Assembly: GCA_019638795.1 (NCBI GenBank)
Contig: JAHBTB010000001.1
Location: 558,001 to 622,000, forward strand
From: Fimbriimonadaceae bacterium
GTDB taxonomy: Bacteria; Armatimonadota; Fimbriimonadia; Fimbriimonadales; Fimbriimonadaceae
Length of the DNA stretch: 64,000 nucleotides
Direction: 5' to 3'
Shown here: in pieces, positions 24,462 through 32,888 of the stretch
Position numbering within the stretch: position 1 is the stretch's first letter
Layout: every line of letters starts with the position of its first letter
The notes under the pieces: generated by a model
What the model was told of the DNA's origin: nothing
What the model saw: only the letters and a program-made list of their open reading frames with translations
Database searches by the model: none
Position numbers and translations under genes: made by a program

Positions 24462-25859
24462 ATGAAACGCCGGACTAAGATCGTCTGCACCCTCGGACCT
24501 GCGGTCGGGGAGCGAAGCAAAATCCACGCCCTTGTGCAGGCGGGCATGAACGTCGCCCGCCTCAATTGCAGCCATGGCGACTGGGCGAGCCGCGCCGAGA
24601 TGGTGGGCTGGATCAAGGAAGCCGAGTCGGTGTGCGGCAAGGTGGGGGTGCTGGCCGACCTCCAGGGCCCCAAGTTCCGCATCGGCACTCTGCCGTCGGG
24701 TGGCGTCGAACTGAAGACGGGGCAGGCGATCACGGTCGGCCAGGGCGACGTGACCGTGCCGGTCCCCTTGGGCGAGATTTGGAGCGCGATGTCCACCGGG
24801 GCCCGGATCCTCCTCGGTGACGGCGAGGTCGAGATCAAACTGGGCGCGAAGAAGGACGACGTCTTCGACGCTAGGGTGGTGACCGGCGGCCTGATCAAGA
24901 GTCGGCAAGGCGTGACCCTGGTCGGCAAGTCGTTCGACGTGCCCTGCCTGACGTCCCAAGACCTGCGCGACATCCATGAGGCGGTCAAGCTCGGCGTGGA
25001 CTTCATCGCCCTCAGCTACGTCCGTCGGGCAAGCGACATGAGGGAGCTCCGCCGCATCGTCGACCAACTCGACCCCACCGTCCATCTGGTGGCCAAGATC
25101 GAGACCCGCGAAGCTCTCAAAGACCTCGTCGAGATCGTCAAGCTGAGCGACGCGGTCATGGTCGCCCGAGGCGACCTTGGCTTGCAGATGGACATCGAGG
25201 ACGTGCCCGCCGCGCAACGGCGGATCATCAACGTCTGCAACCGCGCGGGCAAGCCGGTGATCACCGCCACGCAAATGCTGGAGAGCATGGTCGTCAACGC
25301 CCGGCCCACGCGGGCGGAGGCCACCGACGTGGCCAACGCCATCCTGGACGGCACCGACGCGGTGATGTTGAGCGGTGAGACCGCCGCCGGCAACTACCCG
25401 ATCGAGGCCGTGAAGGTCATGGCGCGGATCGCCGAACGTACGGACGGGGCTGTCCGTCCCTCCGCCGAATTGGCCGACGCAAGAACAGTTGACAAGGGGA
25501 CCCACACGGAGGCGGTCGCCCAGGCCGCCGTCTCGATCACGGAGAGCCTCAGGGCAAAGGCCATCGTGACGACCACGACAAGCGGGACGACCCCCAAGGT
25601 CGTCAGCAAGTTCCGGCCCCAAGCACCGATCTATTGCACCTGCTGGCACGAGCGCGTCCAACGTCACCTCGCCTTGGTCTGGGGGGTCGAAGCGATCCTA
25701 AGCGACCCGCCGGTCAACACCGACGACAGCATCGCGAAGGCGGTGGACGCCTTTCTCCGCCACAAACGCCTCAAGGTCGGGGACCTTGTCGTGGTCACCG
25801 CCGGAGTGCCCGCGGGTAGGCCCGGCAACACCAACATGATCCTCGTCCAGCACGTTTGA
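24462..25859 (+). CDS. pyk: Pyruvate kinase
   Basis: 465 residues. It turns phosphoenolpyruvate and ADP into pyruvate and ATP. 'TKIVCTLGPA' starts the barrel; 'GMNVARLNCSHGD' holds the ADP-site residues; 'ADLQGPKFRIG', 'VAKIETREAL', 'VMVARGDLGLQ' (metal and substrate site) and 'KPVITATQMLESM' are classical. The B domain (about 70-165) and the C-terminal allosteric domain ('AVSITESLRAKAIVTTTTSG...KFRPQAPIYCTC') are present. TAGCCT copies lie 11 and 3 nt before the ATG. The gap to the kinase gene is only 43 nt. Confidence 0.97.
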   Translation: MKRRTKIVCTLGPAVGERSKIHALVQAGMNVARLNCSHGDWASRAEMVGWIKEAESVCGKVGVLADLQGPKFRIGTLPSGGVELKTGQAITVGQGDVTVPVPLGEIWSAMSTGARILLGDGEVEIKLGAKKDDVFDARVVTGGLIKSRQGVTLVGKSFDVPCLTSQDLRDIHEAVKLGVDFIALSYVRRASDMRELRRIVDQLDPTVHLVAKIETREALKDLVEIVKLSDAVMVARGDLGLQMDIEDVPAAQRRIINVCNRAGKPVITATQMLESMVVNARPTRAEATDVANAILDGTDAVMLSGETAAGNYPIEAVKVMARIAERTDGAVRPSAELADARTVDKGTHTEAVAQAAVSITESLRAKAIVTTTTSGTTPKVVSKFRPQAPIYCTCWHERVQRHLALVWGVEAILSDPPVNTDDSIAKAVDAFLRHKRLKVGDLVVVTAGVPAGRPGNTNMILVQHV

Positions 25860-25898
25860 TGTAGACTCCTCGCGTCCCCATGGACGGGGCGGTGAACC

Positions 25899-26162
25899 AT
25901 GAAGCGATGGACCGTGTACCTCAGCGCCGTGATCGTCGGTGGCGCAGTCGGCTTGCTCTGCTCGGCGAAACCGTGGCAGGAGGCCGCTCGTCAACGAAGC
26001 AAGAGCCAAGGGGCAAAGGCAGAAATGCGTCAGCTGGAAGCCCAGCGGGCCGACTTGATCGGCAAGACCGCCCGGTTTGAGTCGGCGAACGGCATGGAGG
26101 CCGAGGCCCGCGCCCACGGCTACCGACGGCCCGACGAGCGGCCGATCGACATCACGCCATGA
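25899..26162 (+). CDS. Small single-pass membrane protein, DivIC/FtsB-like
   Basis: 87 residues. One transmembrane helix at about 5-22 is followed by a short charged heptad-like helix ('KAEMRQLEAQRADLIGKTARFE') and an end 'EAEARAHGYRRPDERPIDI'. That ending resembles the 'AR..LG.VRPGE.PI' tail of the DivIC/FtsB septum-formation family, although the coiled coil is shorter than usual. A division role is therefore tentative. The ATG has a GGTGA ribosome site 7 nt upstream. Its stop overlaps the start of the next gene (ATGA at 26159). Confidence 0.5.
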   Translation: MKRWTVYLSAVIVGGAVGLLCSAKPWQEAARQRSKSQGAKAEMRQLEAQRADLIGKTARFESANGMEAEARAHGYRRPDERPIDITP

Positions 26163-26812
26163 CCACCCTGCTCGCCGCCGTCCTGCTCGCCCAGTCCGCC
26201 TCACCCCGCCCGCAACTGGCCAAGGGCCAGGAGGTCGCCTACAAAGTCACGATGACTTACCGCGACGTCCAAGAACCTGACGTCGTGACGAAGCAGGAGT
26301 GGAGACTGGGCTACAAAGGTGACGAGCGGGGGCTGGTCGGCACGCGCCGCCTGCTCAAGATGAATGTCGACGGCAACGAGATCAAGCTCGACAAGGTCGA
26401 GGACGAGACGTGGACAGAGGTCCGCAACATGCGCTGGCAGGTGATGGCGCGGACGGTCAAGAACGACGAAGACCGCGAAAAGAGGCGGTGGATCCGGGTG
26501 TTCGACTTCTCTTTTCCGGCATCGGCCCTGCGTCGGGGCTTGAGTTGGACATCCACCGACGAGCAAGACGACTTGCCGCGACTCACCACCACCTACACCG
26601 TCGAGAACGTGGGCGACCAGGGCCTCCAGATCAAGTTCGCCAGTGCGGAGTCGGGCCAGGGCGCGCGCCAATGGAGCGGCACGATGCTTTGTGACCGGCG
26701 CACCGGATGGCCCAAGGAAGTCCACGGCACCATCGAACGGTACGTCTTCCCCGACGACGAAGAGCGGCGCACCCACCGGGTCGAGTACACCGCTCACCAA
26801 GTCGTCAAATGA
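26159..26812 (+). CDS. Secreted protein of unknown function
   Basis: 217 residues. A short, weak signal peptide ('TTLLAAVLLAQSASP') is followed by a mainly beta domain: strands 'GQEVAYKVTMTYRD', 'KQEWRLGYKGDERG', 'TTTYTVENVGDQGLQIKF' and 'RRTHRVEYTAHQVV'. No family was recognised; the alternating hydrophobic pattern suggests an extracytoplasmic beta-sandwich or a lipocalin-like barrel. It is co-transcribed with the DivIC-like gene (4-nt overlap) and ends 9 bp from a convergent GH20 gene. Confidence 0.75.
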   Translation: MTTLLAAVLLAQSASPRPQLAKGQEVAYKVTMTYRDVQEPDVVTKQEWRLGYKGDERGLVGTRRLLKMNVDGNEIKLDKVEDETWTEVRNMRWQVMARTVKNDEDREKRRWIRVFDFSFPASALRRGLSWTSTDEQDDLPRLTTTYTVENVGDQGLQIKFASAESGQGARQWSGTMLCDRRTGWPKEVHGTIERYVFPDDEERRTHRVEYTAHQVVK

Positions 26813-26821
26813 CGGCCAGAG

Positions 26822-27841
26822 TCACTGGCGGGCCGCAGCCACCATGGCCCGGAACGTCTCGACGTTCTCCTTACCTTCCTTACCGCCTCCACCCTTGAAC
26901 GCGGCCAAGAAGGCGTCGCCGCCAGACCAGACGGTCGTCATGACCCCCTTGGCATGCCGCGCGATGGCGGGGTTGGCAGCCTGGAGCGCCCTGACCAGGG
27001 CGACCTGACCCCGGGCGACGTCCGGCTTGCGCCACGGGCAGGCAAGGACGTCGAAGCCTTTATAGGCGAAGTAGGCGGGGGTCGGCTCCGCTTTCTCGTA
27101 GTGCCAGTCACAGATCGTGATGTCCTTCGGCACCATGTCGATGGCACCCTCGGTGCCGTTCGTCGCCGCCTCCCACTCGCCAAGGCCGTTCGTGCGGCCG
27201 TCCAACAGCCGGTCACCCCACATGTACATCCGACGGCCTTTCGACTTCAGGTGGTCGTGGAGGGTAGTCACCTCTTGGGCGAACAATTGGGCCGTCGACT
27301 TGCCGGCGCAACGCTTGCAGTCCTTGTCGCCAAGGATGAAGACCTCGTCCATGCCGCAGTGGTAGGCCTTGGCCTCGAAGGCGTCGGCGATCTCGTCGAT
27401 CAGGTCGAAGACGACCTTGTGGACTTCAGGGTGGTTCGGGCAATAGCTCCGGCAATAGATGCCCTTGTTGCCGGGAAACTTGCCGGGCGTCTCGTCGAAC
27501 TCGGGGTGCTTGGTCAGCAGCCGGTCGTTCGAGCCTGCCCACGACTGGTGTCCCAGCAAGTTGGTCTCGGGGACGATTTCGATCCCCGCGGCCTTGCAAG
27601 CCGCGACGACCTTCTTGGCGTCGGCCACAGACAGGCCGTCGGGGTCGGCCATCTCGGGCCGAGATTTGAACTGGAAACTGTAGCCGACTTCGATCACCAA
27701 CAGGTTGACCCCCATCGGCTTGAGGTCGTTGGTGATGAAGTCACAGAACTTACCGATGTTCCCCTTCGACGGGGCGCCTAGGTGAAGTCCGACGACAGGA
27801 ATCGGCGCAAGCATGACAGCGGCGGCAATGGCGGCGACCAT
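26822..27841 (-). CDS. Glycoside hydrolase family 20-like protein (beta-N-acetylhexosaminidase type)
   Basis: 339 residues. A short hydrophobic start ('VAAIAAAVMLAPIPVVGLH') probably acts as a signal peptide. The barrel shows 'MGVNLLVIEVGYSF', 'CKAAGIEIVPETNLLGHQSW' and the catalytic pair Asp165-Glu166 in 'YHCGMDEVFILG', the GH20 H-x-G-x-D-E motif. In GH20 enzymes the Asp orients the substrate acetamido group and the Glu is the acid. The protein is shorter than typical bacterial hexosaminidases and lacks their N-terminal GH20b domain, so the exact activity is uncertain. It is a single-gene unit with a leaderless-type promoter. Confidence 0.8.
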   Translation of the reverse strand: MVAAIAAAVMLAPIPVVGLHLGAPSKGNIGKFCDFITNDLKPMGVNLLVIEVGYSFQFKSRPEMADPDGLSVADAKKVVAACKAAGIEIVPETNLLGHQSWAGSNDRLLTKHPEFDETPGKFPGNKGIYCRSYCPNHPEVHKVVFDLIDEIADAFEAKAYHCGMDEVFILGDKDCKRCAGKSTAQLFAQEVTTLHDHLKSKGRRMYMWGDRLLDGRTNGLGEWEAATNGTEGAIDMVPKDITICDWHYEKAEPTPAYFAYKGFDVLACPWRKPDVARGQVALVRALQAANPAIARHAKGVMTTVWSGGDAFLAAFKGGGGKEGKENVETFRAMVAAARQ

Positions 27842-27847
27842 ATCCCC

Positions 27848-27853
27848 ACTCTA
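27848..27853 (-). promoter_or_regulatory. Leaderless-type -10 hexamer (TAGAGT) for the GH20-like gene
   Basis: On the minus strand TAGAGT lies exactly 6 nt before the ATG at 27841. Confidence 0.45.
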
Positions 27854-27880
27854 CATGGTCCGGCTAAGCTAGCGGAACGG

Positions 27881-29386
27881 ATGTTCGCCCAAGTCCACGC
27901 CGCCACTCTGATGGGCATCGACGCGTTACCGGTGGTCGTAGAAGTGGACACCCACCCGGGGGAGAACAACTTCACCCTGGTCGGCCTCCCCGACAAGGCC
28001 GTTCAGGAGGCGGAAGAGCGTGTCCGGGCCGCGATGCGGAACAGTGAGTTGGACTTTCCCCGCGGACGGGTCGTCGTCAACCTCGCCCCCGCCGACATCA
28101 AGAAGGAGGGCCCGTCGCTTGACCTGCCCCTTGCCGTCGCCCTCTTGGCGATCGACCGGCAGGTCGACCCGGGCTTCCTGCCCGACACGGTGTTTCTGGG
28201 CGAACTGGGACTGGACGGCCGACTGCGGACCATCGACGGCGCCGTCAACGTGGCGTTGCTCTGCCGCGACAAGGGGATCAAGAGGCTGGTGGTGCCCCGG
28301 GTCAACGCGGCCGAGGCGGCCGTCGTTCCCGGCCTTGAGGTCTATGGGGTCGAGACGCTTCTCGATGTCGTCTACCTCACGAACGGAGACTTGTCGGCGC
28401 GTCCGGTGGAACTCACCCGGTCGGCTCCGGCCCGGGTCGATTATCCCGTCGACTACAGCGACGTCAAGGGTCAAAGGCAAGCGGTCCGGGCGATGGAGAT
28501 CGCGGCCGCAGGGGGCCATAACGTGCTGATGGTCGGGCCGCCGGGGAGCGGCAAGACGCTTCTGGCCCGACGACTCCCGACCATCCTGCCTCCGCTCGGT
28601 CTGGACGAGAGCATCGACGTCACCCGCGTCTATTCGGCGGCAGGCGAGCGGACAGGCCAGGAGGGATTGGTCTGGGAACGACCGTTCCGCACACCGCACC
28701 ACACCGCGAGCTACGCCGCCGTGGTCGGCGGTGGCAAGTCGCCCAAGCCCGGTGAGATCTCGCTTGCCCACCTGGGAGTGCTCTTTATGGACGAGCTCCC
28801 CGAATTTGGCAGGGACGTTCTGGAGGCCCTGCGTCAACCCCTGGAGGACGGGGTCGTGACCGTCGCCCGGGTGCAGAGCACCCTCACTTTCCCGGCCCGG
28901 TGCGTCGTCGTCGGGGCGATGAACCCGTGCCCGTGCGGATTCAAGGGCTACCCCGAAGCCAACTGCGTAGGGGCCAACGCCTGCCAGCGGTACTCGGCCC
29001 GGGTCAGCGGCCCGCTCATGGACCGGATCGACCTTCACGTGAACGTCCCGCGCCTCAAGCCCGAAGAACTGGCCGCGACACCCCAGGGGGAACCTAGTGC
29101 GGCGATCCGGGAGCGCGTCATCAAGGCCCGCGCCGCCCAGACCGCCCGCCTCGGCGAGGGACGGACGAACGCGGCCATGACCCCTCGAGAGATGCGCGAG
29201 AGCCTGGCGGTCGACGACGACTGCACCGCGTTCATGAAGAACGTCGCCGCCCGGCTGAACATCTCGGCCCGAGTTTACGACCGGATCTTCAAGGTCGGCC
29301 GCACCATCGCCGATTTGGCCGGGTCACCGACGCTGGGACGCCAACACCTCGCCGAGGCCGTCCAATACCGTTCCTCTGGCGATTAG
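27881..29386 (+). CDS. YifB/ComM-family Mg-chelatase-like AAA+ protein
   Basis: 501 residues from ATG 27881, which gives the family start 'MFAQVHAATLMGIDALPVVVEVD'. The N-terminal ChlI-like domain ('FTLVGLPDKAVQEAEERVRAAM', 'NLAPADIKKEGPSLDLPLA') is followed by the AAA+ core with 'GPPGSGKTLLARRLPTILPPL' (Walker A), 'RPFRTPHHTAS', 'GVLFMDELPEF' (Walker B) and 'AMNPCPCGFKGYP', and the C-terminal helical domain. ComM promotes branch migration during natural transformation; the same role is plausible but unproven here. It ends 4 nt before an in-frame ATG of csoR, whose true start is further down. Confidence 0.93.
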   Translation: MFAQVHAATLMGIDALPVVVEVDTHPGENNFTLVGLPDKAVQEAEERVRAAMRNSELDFPRGRVVVNLAPADIKKEGPSLDLPLAVALLAIDRQVDPGFLPDTVFLGELGLDGRLRTIDGAVNVALLCRDKGIKRLVVPRVNAAEAAVVPGLEVYGVETLLDVVYLTNGDLSARPVELTRSAPARVDYPVDYSDVKGQRQAVRAMEIAAAGGHNVLMVGPPGSGKTLLARRLPTILPPLGLDESIDVTRVYSAAGERTGQEGLVWERPFRTPHHTASYAAVVGGGKSPKPGEISLAHLGVLFMDELPEFGRDVLEALRQPLEDGVVTVARVQSTLTFPARCVVVGAMNPCPCGFKGYPEANCVGANACQRYSARVSGPLMDRIDLHVNVPRLKPEELAATPQGEPSAAIRERVIKARAAQTARLGEGRTNAAMTPREMRESLAVDDDCTAFMKNVAARLNISARVYDRIFKVGRTIADLAGSPTLGRQHLAEAVQYRSSGD

Positions 29387-29396
29387 TCCCATGAGC

Positions 29397-29416
29397 ATAT
29401 ACCCCATGGGGTATAT
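29397..29416 (+). promoter_or_regulatory. CsoR operator palindrome overlapping the csoR -10
   Basis: A perfect 20-bp palindrome with core TACCC-N4-GGGTA, flanked by ATA/TAT. This is the type of G/C-tract dyad bound by copper-sensing CsoR repressors. Its right arm overlaps the -10 TATATA at 29412-29417, which lies 6 nt before GTG 29424, so repressor binding would block polymerase directly. Confidence 0.75.
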
Positions 29417-29423
29417 AGATGTA

Positions 29424-29714
29424 GTGGACAACGAGAACCGGAAAGCGATCGACCGCAGACTCTCGCGGGTCGAGGGTCAGGTCAGGGGTCTGCGCCGCAT
29501 GGTCGATGAGAACCAATACTGCGCGGACATCTTGACCCAGTTGGCCGCCACGAGGTCGGCCCTTGAGCAAATCGGGGCCGAAATCGCCGCTTCCCATGTC
29601 CAAACCTGCATCGTCGGCCACGGCTGTGAAACCGAGCACGACCGCGCCAAGTCGATGAGCCAAGACGAGCTCCTCGACGAACTGCGTGTCACCCTTTCCC
29701 GGCTTGTCCGTTGA
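29424..29714 (+). CDS. csoR: Copper-sensing transcriptional repressor of the CsoR/RcnR family
   Basis: 96 residues from GTG 29424. The in-frame ATG codons at 29391 and 29406 lie before or inside the operator and upstream of the -10, so they cannot be in an mRNA started there. The all-helical DUF156 fold shows 'RLSRVEGQVRGLRRMVDENQYC', and the copper ligands of the Cys-His-Cys triad are Cys33, His58 and Cys62. Cu(I) binding releases the protein from DNA. It heads the csoR-copZ-copA module and is presumably autoregulated. The stop overlaps the TTGACA of the copZ promoter. Confidence 0.93.
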   Translation: MDNENRKAIDRRLSRVEGQVRGLRRMVDENQYCADILTQLAATRSALEQIGAEIAASHVQTCIVGHGCETEHDRAKSMSQDELLDELRVTLSRLVR

Positions 29715-29730
29715 CATACCCATGGGGGTA
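29711..29730 (+). promoter_or_regulatory. copZA promoter -35 with second CsoR operator
   Basis: A perfect TTGACA (29711-29716) is followed at once by TACCC-ATGG-GGGTA (29717-29730), the same half-sites and spacing as the csoR operator. No clear -10 is visible before the ATG at 29742; AACAAA at a 17-bp spacing is the best candidate. Confidence 0.55.
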
Positions 29731-29741
29731 CTCAACAAATC

Positions 29742-29963
29742 ATGACCACACATCTGAAAATCGACGGAATGAGTTGCGGCCACTGCGTGAACTCGGCGAC
29801 CAAAGCGCTGAAGGCCGTGCCCGGGGTCGAGTCTGCCGAAGTCGACCTGGCCGCCGGGACAGCGACGGTCGTCGGCACCGCCGGCATCGAGGCTCTCGTC
29901 GCCGCAGTGGAAGAGGAGGGCTTTCAGGCGTACGCCAAGGTCGAGGCCCCCGATGACCACTGA
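29742..29963 (+). CDS. copZ: Copper chaperone (single heavy-metal-associated domain)
   Basis: 73 residues, one HMA domain with the Cu(I) motif 'GMSCGHC' (M-x-C-x-x-C, Cys12 and Cys15) and the family pattern '[22 protein letters not shown]...EEEGFQAY'. CopZ carries Cu(I) to the exporting ATPase and to CsoR. Its 3' end overlaps copA by 11 nt, so the two are translated together. Two operator-like palindromes nearby suggest copper-induced expression. Confidence 0.93.
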   Translation: MTTHLKIDGMSCGHCVNSATKALKAVPGVESAEVDLAAGTATVVGTAGIEALVAAVEEEGFQAYAKVEAPDDH

Positions 29964-32157
29964 CGCCCCCGAGACGACGGTCACTGACCTTGACATCGAA
30001 GGCATGACCTGCGCGTCGTGCGTCCGCCGGGTGGAAAAGGCCCTCGGGAAGGTGCCTGGTGTCACGGAGGTGAACGTGAACTACGCGACCGAGCGGGCCA
30101 CCGTCAGCCATGAGGGTGAGGTCCACACCCGTGAACTGGTCCAGGCCGTCAGCGAGGCCGGGTATTCAGCCAAGCCTCACGATGAGACGCCCGGCCACCA
30201 CCACGACGAGCATGCCGACCACTTGGCCGTCGAGTCCGACGACCGGTTGGCCGCCGCACGGCGCAACCTTTGGGGGGCGGTCGCCCTCACCGTGCCGGTC
30301 GTCGCCCTGTCGATGTTTTGGCATGACCGACCCGAGTGGGTGAACGGCGTCCTTCTCGGACTCTCCACGCCGGTCGTCTTTTGGCACGGGCGCCAGTTCT
30401 TCGCTTCGGCGTGGAACGGTATCAAGCACCTGACCGCGACGATGGACTCGCTGATCGCGCTGGGCGCGGGGGCGTCGTGGCTCTACAGTCTGTACGCCCT
30501 GGTGGCGTTCAGAGGGTCCAGCCACCACCAGAACCAACACCTCTACTTCGAGACCGCGGCCACGATCGTCACCCTGATCCTCGTCGGCAAGTACCTCGAG
30601 GCCCGGTCGAAGAGCCGCATGTCGGGGGCGATCCAAAAGCTCCTGGCCCTCGCCCCGAAGACCGCCACGGTGGTCCAACCCGGCGGCGGGGAACAAGAAA
30701 TCCCACTCGACCAACTTACCAAGGACATGCTCGTCAGGGTCCGACCCGGCGAGCGGGTCGCCGTGGACGGCGTCGTCACGGATGGGGAGAGCTACCTGGA
30801 CGAGTCCATGCTCACCGGCGAACCCCTGCCCGTCCGCAAGGCGACGGGAGACCACGTGACCGGTGGGACGATGAACACTAACGGTGCGTTCACCTTCCGG
30901 GCGACCCAGGTCGGCAAGGAGACGACCTTAGCCCAGATCGTCCGCATGGTGGAACACGCCCAGGGGTCGAAGGCACCGGTCCAGTCGCTGGCCGACCGTG
31001 TGTCTGCCGTCTTCGTGCCGGCGGTGATCGTCATCGCGCTGCTCACCTTTGGGTGGTGGCTGTCCCAGGGCGCGGCGGTCCAGGACGCCCTCCTGCCTGC
31101 CGTGGCGGTCCTCGTCATCGCCTGCCCCTGCGCCCTCGGACTGGCAACGCCGACCGCCATCATGGTCGGCACAGGCCGCGGTGCGGAACTGGGGGTGCTC
31201 GTCAAGGACGGCGAGGCGCTGGAGCGGGCCGCGTCCGTGCGGACAGTCCTCTTGGACAAGACCGGCACGGTGACAGTCGGCCGGCCCGAATTGACCGACG
31301 TGGTCCCGCTCGGGGACTACTCGGAGGACCAGGTGTTGGGCTTCGCCGCCGTGGCCGAGTCCAGGTCAGAACACCCCGTCGCCCGAGCCATCGTCGCGGC
31401 GGCTCCGACCGCCGGCCAGCCGGACGGCTTCGAGGCGTCCAGTGGCCGAGGGGTGGTCGCCCAGTCGGCGGGCCACCGCATCGTCGTCGGGAGCGCGGCC
31501 CTGCTTGCCGACGAAGGCGTCCACTTGACCACTGCTGCCGACAACGCCTTGAGCGAGCTCGAAGAGGCGGGAAAGACGGCCGTCTTCGTGGCCGTTGACG
31601 GCGGCCTGGCCGGCGTCTTGGCGGTGGCCGACACCGTCGGCGCACACAGCGCCGAGGCGGTGCGGGACCTTGCGGCCCTCGGCCTGACCACGGTCATGGT
31701 GACCGGCGACAACCGCCGTGCCGCCGAGGCCGTGGCCAAGACGGTGGGCGTCCAGGCGGTCGAGGCCGGCGTCCTGCCGGGCGGCAAGGCCGACGTCGTC
31801 CGGCGCCACCAAGGGTCGGGCGGAGTCGCGATGGTCGGAGACGGGATCAACGACGCCCCTGCCCTCGCCCAGGCCGACGTCGGAATCGCGATGGGCACGG
31901 GCACCGACGTGGCGATGGAGACGGCGGGCGTGACCCTGCTGCGCCACGACCTGCGCGGTGTGGCCCAGGCGGTCCGCCTGGCCCGGGCGACATTCCGGAC
32001 GATCCGGTGGAACCTGGTGTGGGCGTTCGGCTACAACGTCGTCATGGTGCCGCTCGCCGCAGCGGGGAAACTCAACCCCATGCTGGCGGCCGGGGCCATG
32101 GCGTTTTCCAGCGTGTCCGTCATCCTCAACTCGCTCCGCCTGCGGCGCGCGGTGTAA
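29953..32157 (+). CDS. copA: Cu(I)-exporting P1B-type ATPase
   Basis: 734 residues. One N-terminal HMA domain with Cys20 and Cys23 ('GMTCASC'), then a His-rich linker ('[15 protein letters not shown]') that may bind metal, eight predicted transmembrane helices, the 'TGEP' actuator motif, the transport-site '[13 protein letters not shown]' (Cys391-Pro-Cys393), the phosphorylated Asp435 in 'DKTGT', 'SEHPVA' of the nucleotide domain and '[20 protein letters not shown]'. CPC together with M-S-S in the last helices ('MAFSSVS') marks the Cu(I) subgroup. It pumps Cu(I) out of the cytoplasm and is the last gene of the copper module. Confidence 0.97.
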   Translation: MTTDAPETTVTDLDIEGMTCASCVRRVEKALGKVPGVTEVNVNYATERATVSHEGEVHTRELVQAVSEAGYSAKPHDETPGHHHDEHADHLAVESDDRLAAARRNLWGAVALTVPVVALSMFWHDRPEWVNGVLLGLSTPVVFWHGRQFFASAWNGIKHLTATMDSLIALGAGASWLYSLYALVAFRGSSHHQNQHLYFETAATIVTLILVGKYLEARSKSRMSGAIQKLLALAPKTATVVQPGGGEQEIPLDQLTKDMLVRVRPGERVAVDGVVTDGESYLDESMLTGEPLPVRKATGDHVTGGTMNTNGAFTFRATQVGKETTLAQIVRMVEHAQGSKAPVQSLADRVSAVFVPAVIVIALLTFGWWLSQGAAVQDALLPAVAVLVIACPCALGLATPTAIMVGTGRGAELGVLVKDGEALERAASVRTVLLDKTGTVTVGRPELTDVVPLGDYSEDQVLGFAAVAESRSEHPVARAIVAAAPTAGQPDGFEASSGRGVVAQSAGHRIVVGSAALLADEGVHLTTAADNALSELEEAGKTAVFVAVDGGLAGVLAVADTVGAHSAEAVRDLAALGLTTVMVTGDNRRAAEAVAKTVGVQAVEAGVLPGGKADVVRRHQGSGGVAMVGDGINDAPALAQADVGIAMGTGTDVAMETAGVTLLRHDLRGVAQAVRLARATFRTIRWNLVWAFGYNVVMVPLAAAGKLNPMLAAGAMAFSSVSVILNSLRLRRAV

Positions 32158-32177
32158 GGAGCGGCCCCTTGGCCCTG

Positions 32178-32221
32178 CTGTCTGGCTGACCCTGGCCGGC
32201 CAGCGGGGCCGACCCAGACAG
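32178..32221. terminator. Compound inverted repeat between copA and the convergent tRNA-Leu gene
   Basis: Outer arms CTGTCTGG (32178-32185) and CCAGACAG (32214-32221) enclose an inner self-complementary CTGGCCGGCCAG. It lies 20 nt after the copA stop and 6 nt after the 3' end of the minus-strand tRNA, so it may end transcription in both directions. There is no T-tract. Confidence 0.4.
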
Positions 32222-32227
32222 TCGGCT

Positions 32228-32313
32228 TGGTGCCCAGAGTGGGACTCGAACCCACACGGCCTTACGGCCAACGGATTTTAAGTCCGCTGCGTCTACCATT
32301 CCGCCATCCGGGC
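32228..32313 (-). tRNA. tRNA-Leu (anticodon UAA)
   Basis: On the minus strand the sequence begins GCCCGGA and ends TCTGGGC-A-CCA, a 7-bp acceptor stem with one G-U pair, discriminator A and an encoded CCA. The anticodon arm GCGGA-CTTAAAA-TCCGT gives anticodon TAA. A long variable arm (GTTGGCCGTAAGGCC region) marks the class II structure of leucine tRNA, and GGTTCGAGTCC forms the T-loop. Length is 86 nt with CCA. Confidence 0.95.
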
Positions 32314-32322
32314 CCGGGCGGC

Positions 32323-32328
32323 AGTATA
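32323..32328 (-). promoter_or_regulatory. -10 hexamer (TATACT) of the tRNA-Leu gene
   Basis: On the minus strand TATACT lies 9 nt before the first base of the mature tRNA. No good -35 was found. Confidence 0.45.
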
Positions 32329-32456
32329 CAGGCGGGGCTCTGCCCGCCGCCCGGCGGGGTCGTCGGGAGGGCGTCCTCCCGGCGGGTCCTTGCCGCTTTG
32401 GGGCTGAACCTGCCATCATATGCGTCCGACTCAATCAAGAAGGGCGAGGCAGGCTC

Positions 32457-32627
32457 ATGGCAAAGAAGAAAGGCGAAAAGCGCGAGATCATCCGGCTCGT
32501 CTGCACGGAAGACAACAAGCACTACGTTGTCACGACGAAGAACAAGCAGAACACCCAGGGCAAGCTGGAGCTCAACAAGTACAACCCAGACCTGCGCAGA
32601 GTCACCCTGCACCGGGAGAAGAAGTAA
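32457..32627 (+). CDS. rpmG: 50S ribosomal protein L33 (zinc-free type)
   Basis: 56 residues: 'AKKKGEKREIIRLVCTEDNKHY.VTTKNKQNT.GKLELNKYNPDLRR.TLHREKK', a clear L33. Zinc-binding forms carry two C-x-x-C pairs; here only Cys16 is left and the second pair is replaced ('KYNPDLRR'), so it should not bind zinc. Its stop and the rpmF start share a base (TAATG), so the two ribosomal genes are translationally coupled. No strong Shine-Dalgarno precedes the ATG; GGGCGAGGCAGG 6 nt upstream is a weak match. Confidence 0.95.
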   Translation: MAKKKGEKREIIRLVCTEDNKHYVVTTKNKQNTQGKLELNKYNPDLRRVTLHREKK

Positions 32628-32818
32628 TGCCAAACCCGAAACGTAAGTTCAGCCATCAGCGCACCAGTCTGCGGCGCACCCACTGGGACACCACCCTTCC
32701 CGTCCTGAGCGAGACGAAGAACGTGGCCGGAGAACCCTTGCACCGCCGGCACTGCGCCAGCCCAGACGGCTACTACAAGGGCCGCCGGTTGCCTGGCTTC
32801 AAAGACAAGTCGGCCTAA
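32627..32818 (+). CDS. rpmF: 50S ribosomal protein L32 (zinc-free type)
   Basis: 63 residues. The start 'MPNPKRKFSHQRTSLRRTHW' and the end 'HRRHCASPDGYYKGRRL' match L32. The zinc ribbon of the usual form (two C-x-x-C pairs) is lost; only one cysteine remains, so this is the zinc-independent variant, matching its partner rpmG. The ATG overlaps the rpmG stop by one base. A textbook terminator follows. Confidence 0.95.
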   Translation: MPNPKRKFSHQRTSLRRTHWDTTLPVLSETKNVAGEPLHRRHCASPDGYYKGRRLPGFKDKSA

Positions 32819-32837
32819 GGCCCGCTGACATTTCCGG

Positions 32838-32881
32838 CCGCCGCCAAGTCGATCCCACGACTTGGCGGCGGTTCATTTTTT
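32838..32881 (+). terminator. Rho-independent terminator of rpmG-rpmF
   Basis: A perfect 14-bp stem (CCGCCGCCAAGTCG at 32838-32851 with 32858-32871), a 6-nt loop, then TTCATTTTTT. This is the best classical terminator in the window. The convergent gene ends at 32889, just beyond it. Confidence 0.9.
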
Positions 32882-32888
32882 GGATTGG

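Noticed and set aside
29391-29423. ATG codons 29391 and 29406 as csoR start
   Set aside because: They lie upstream of or inside the operator and the -10. The conserved fold needs nothing before GTG 29424.
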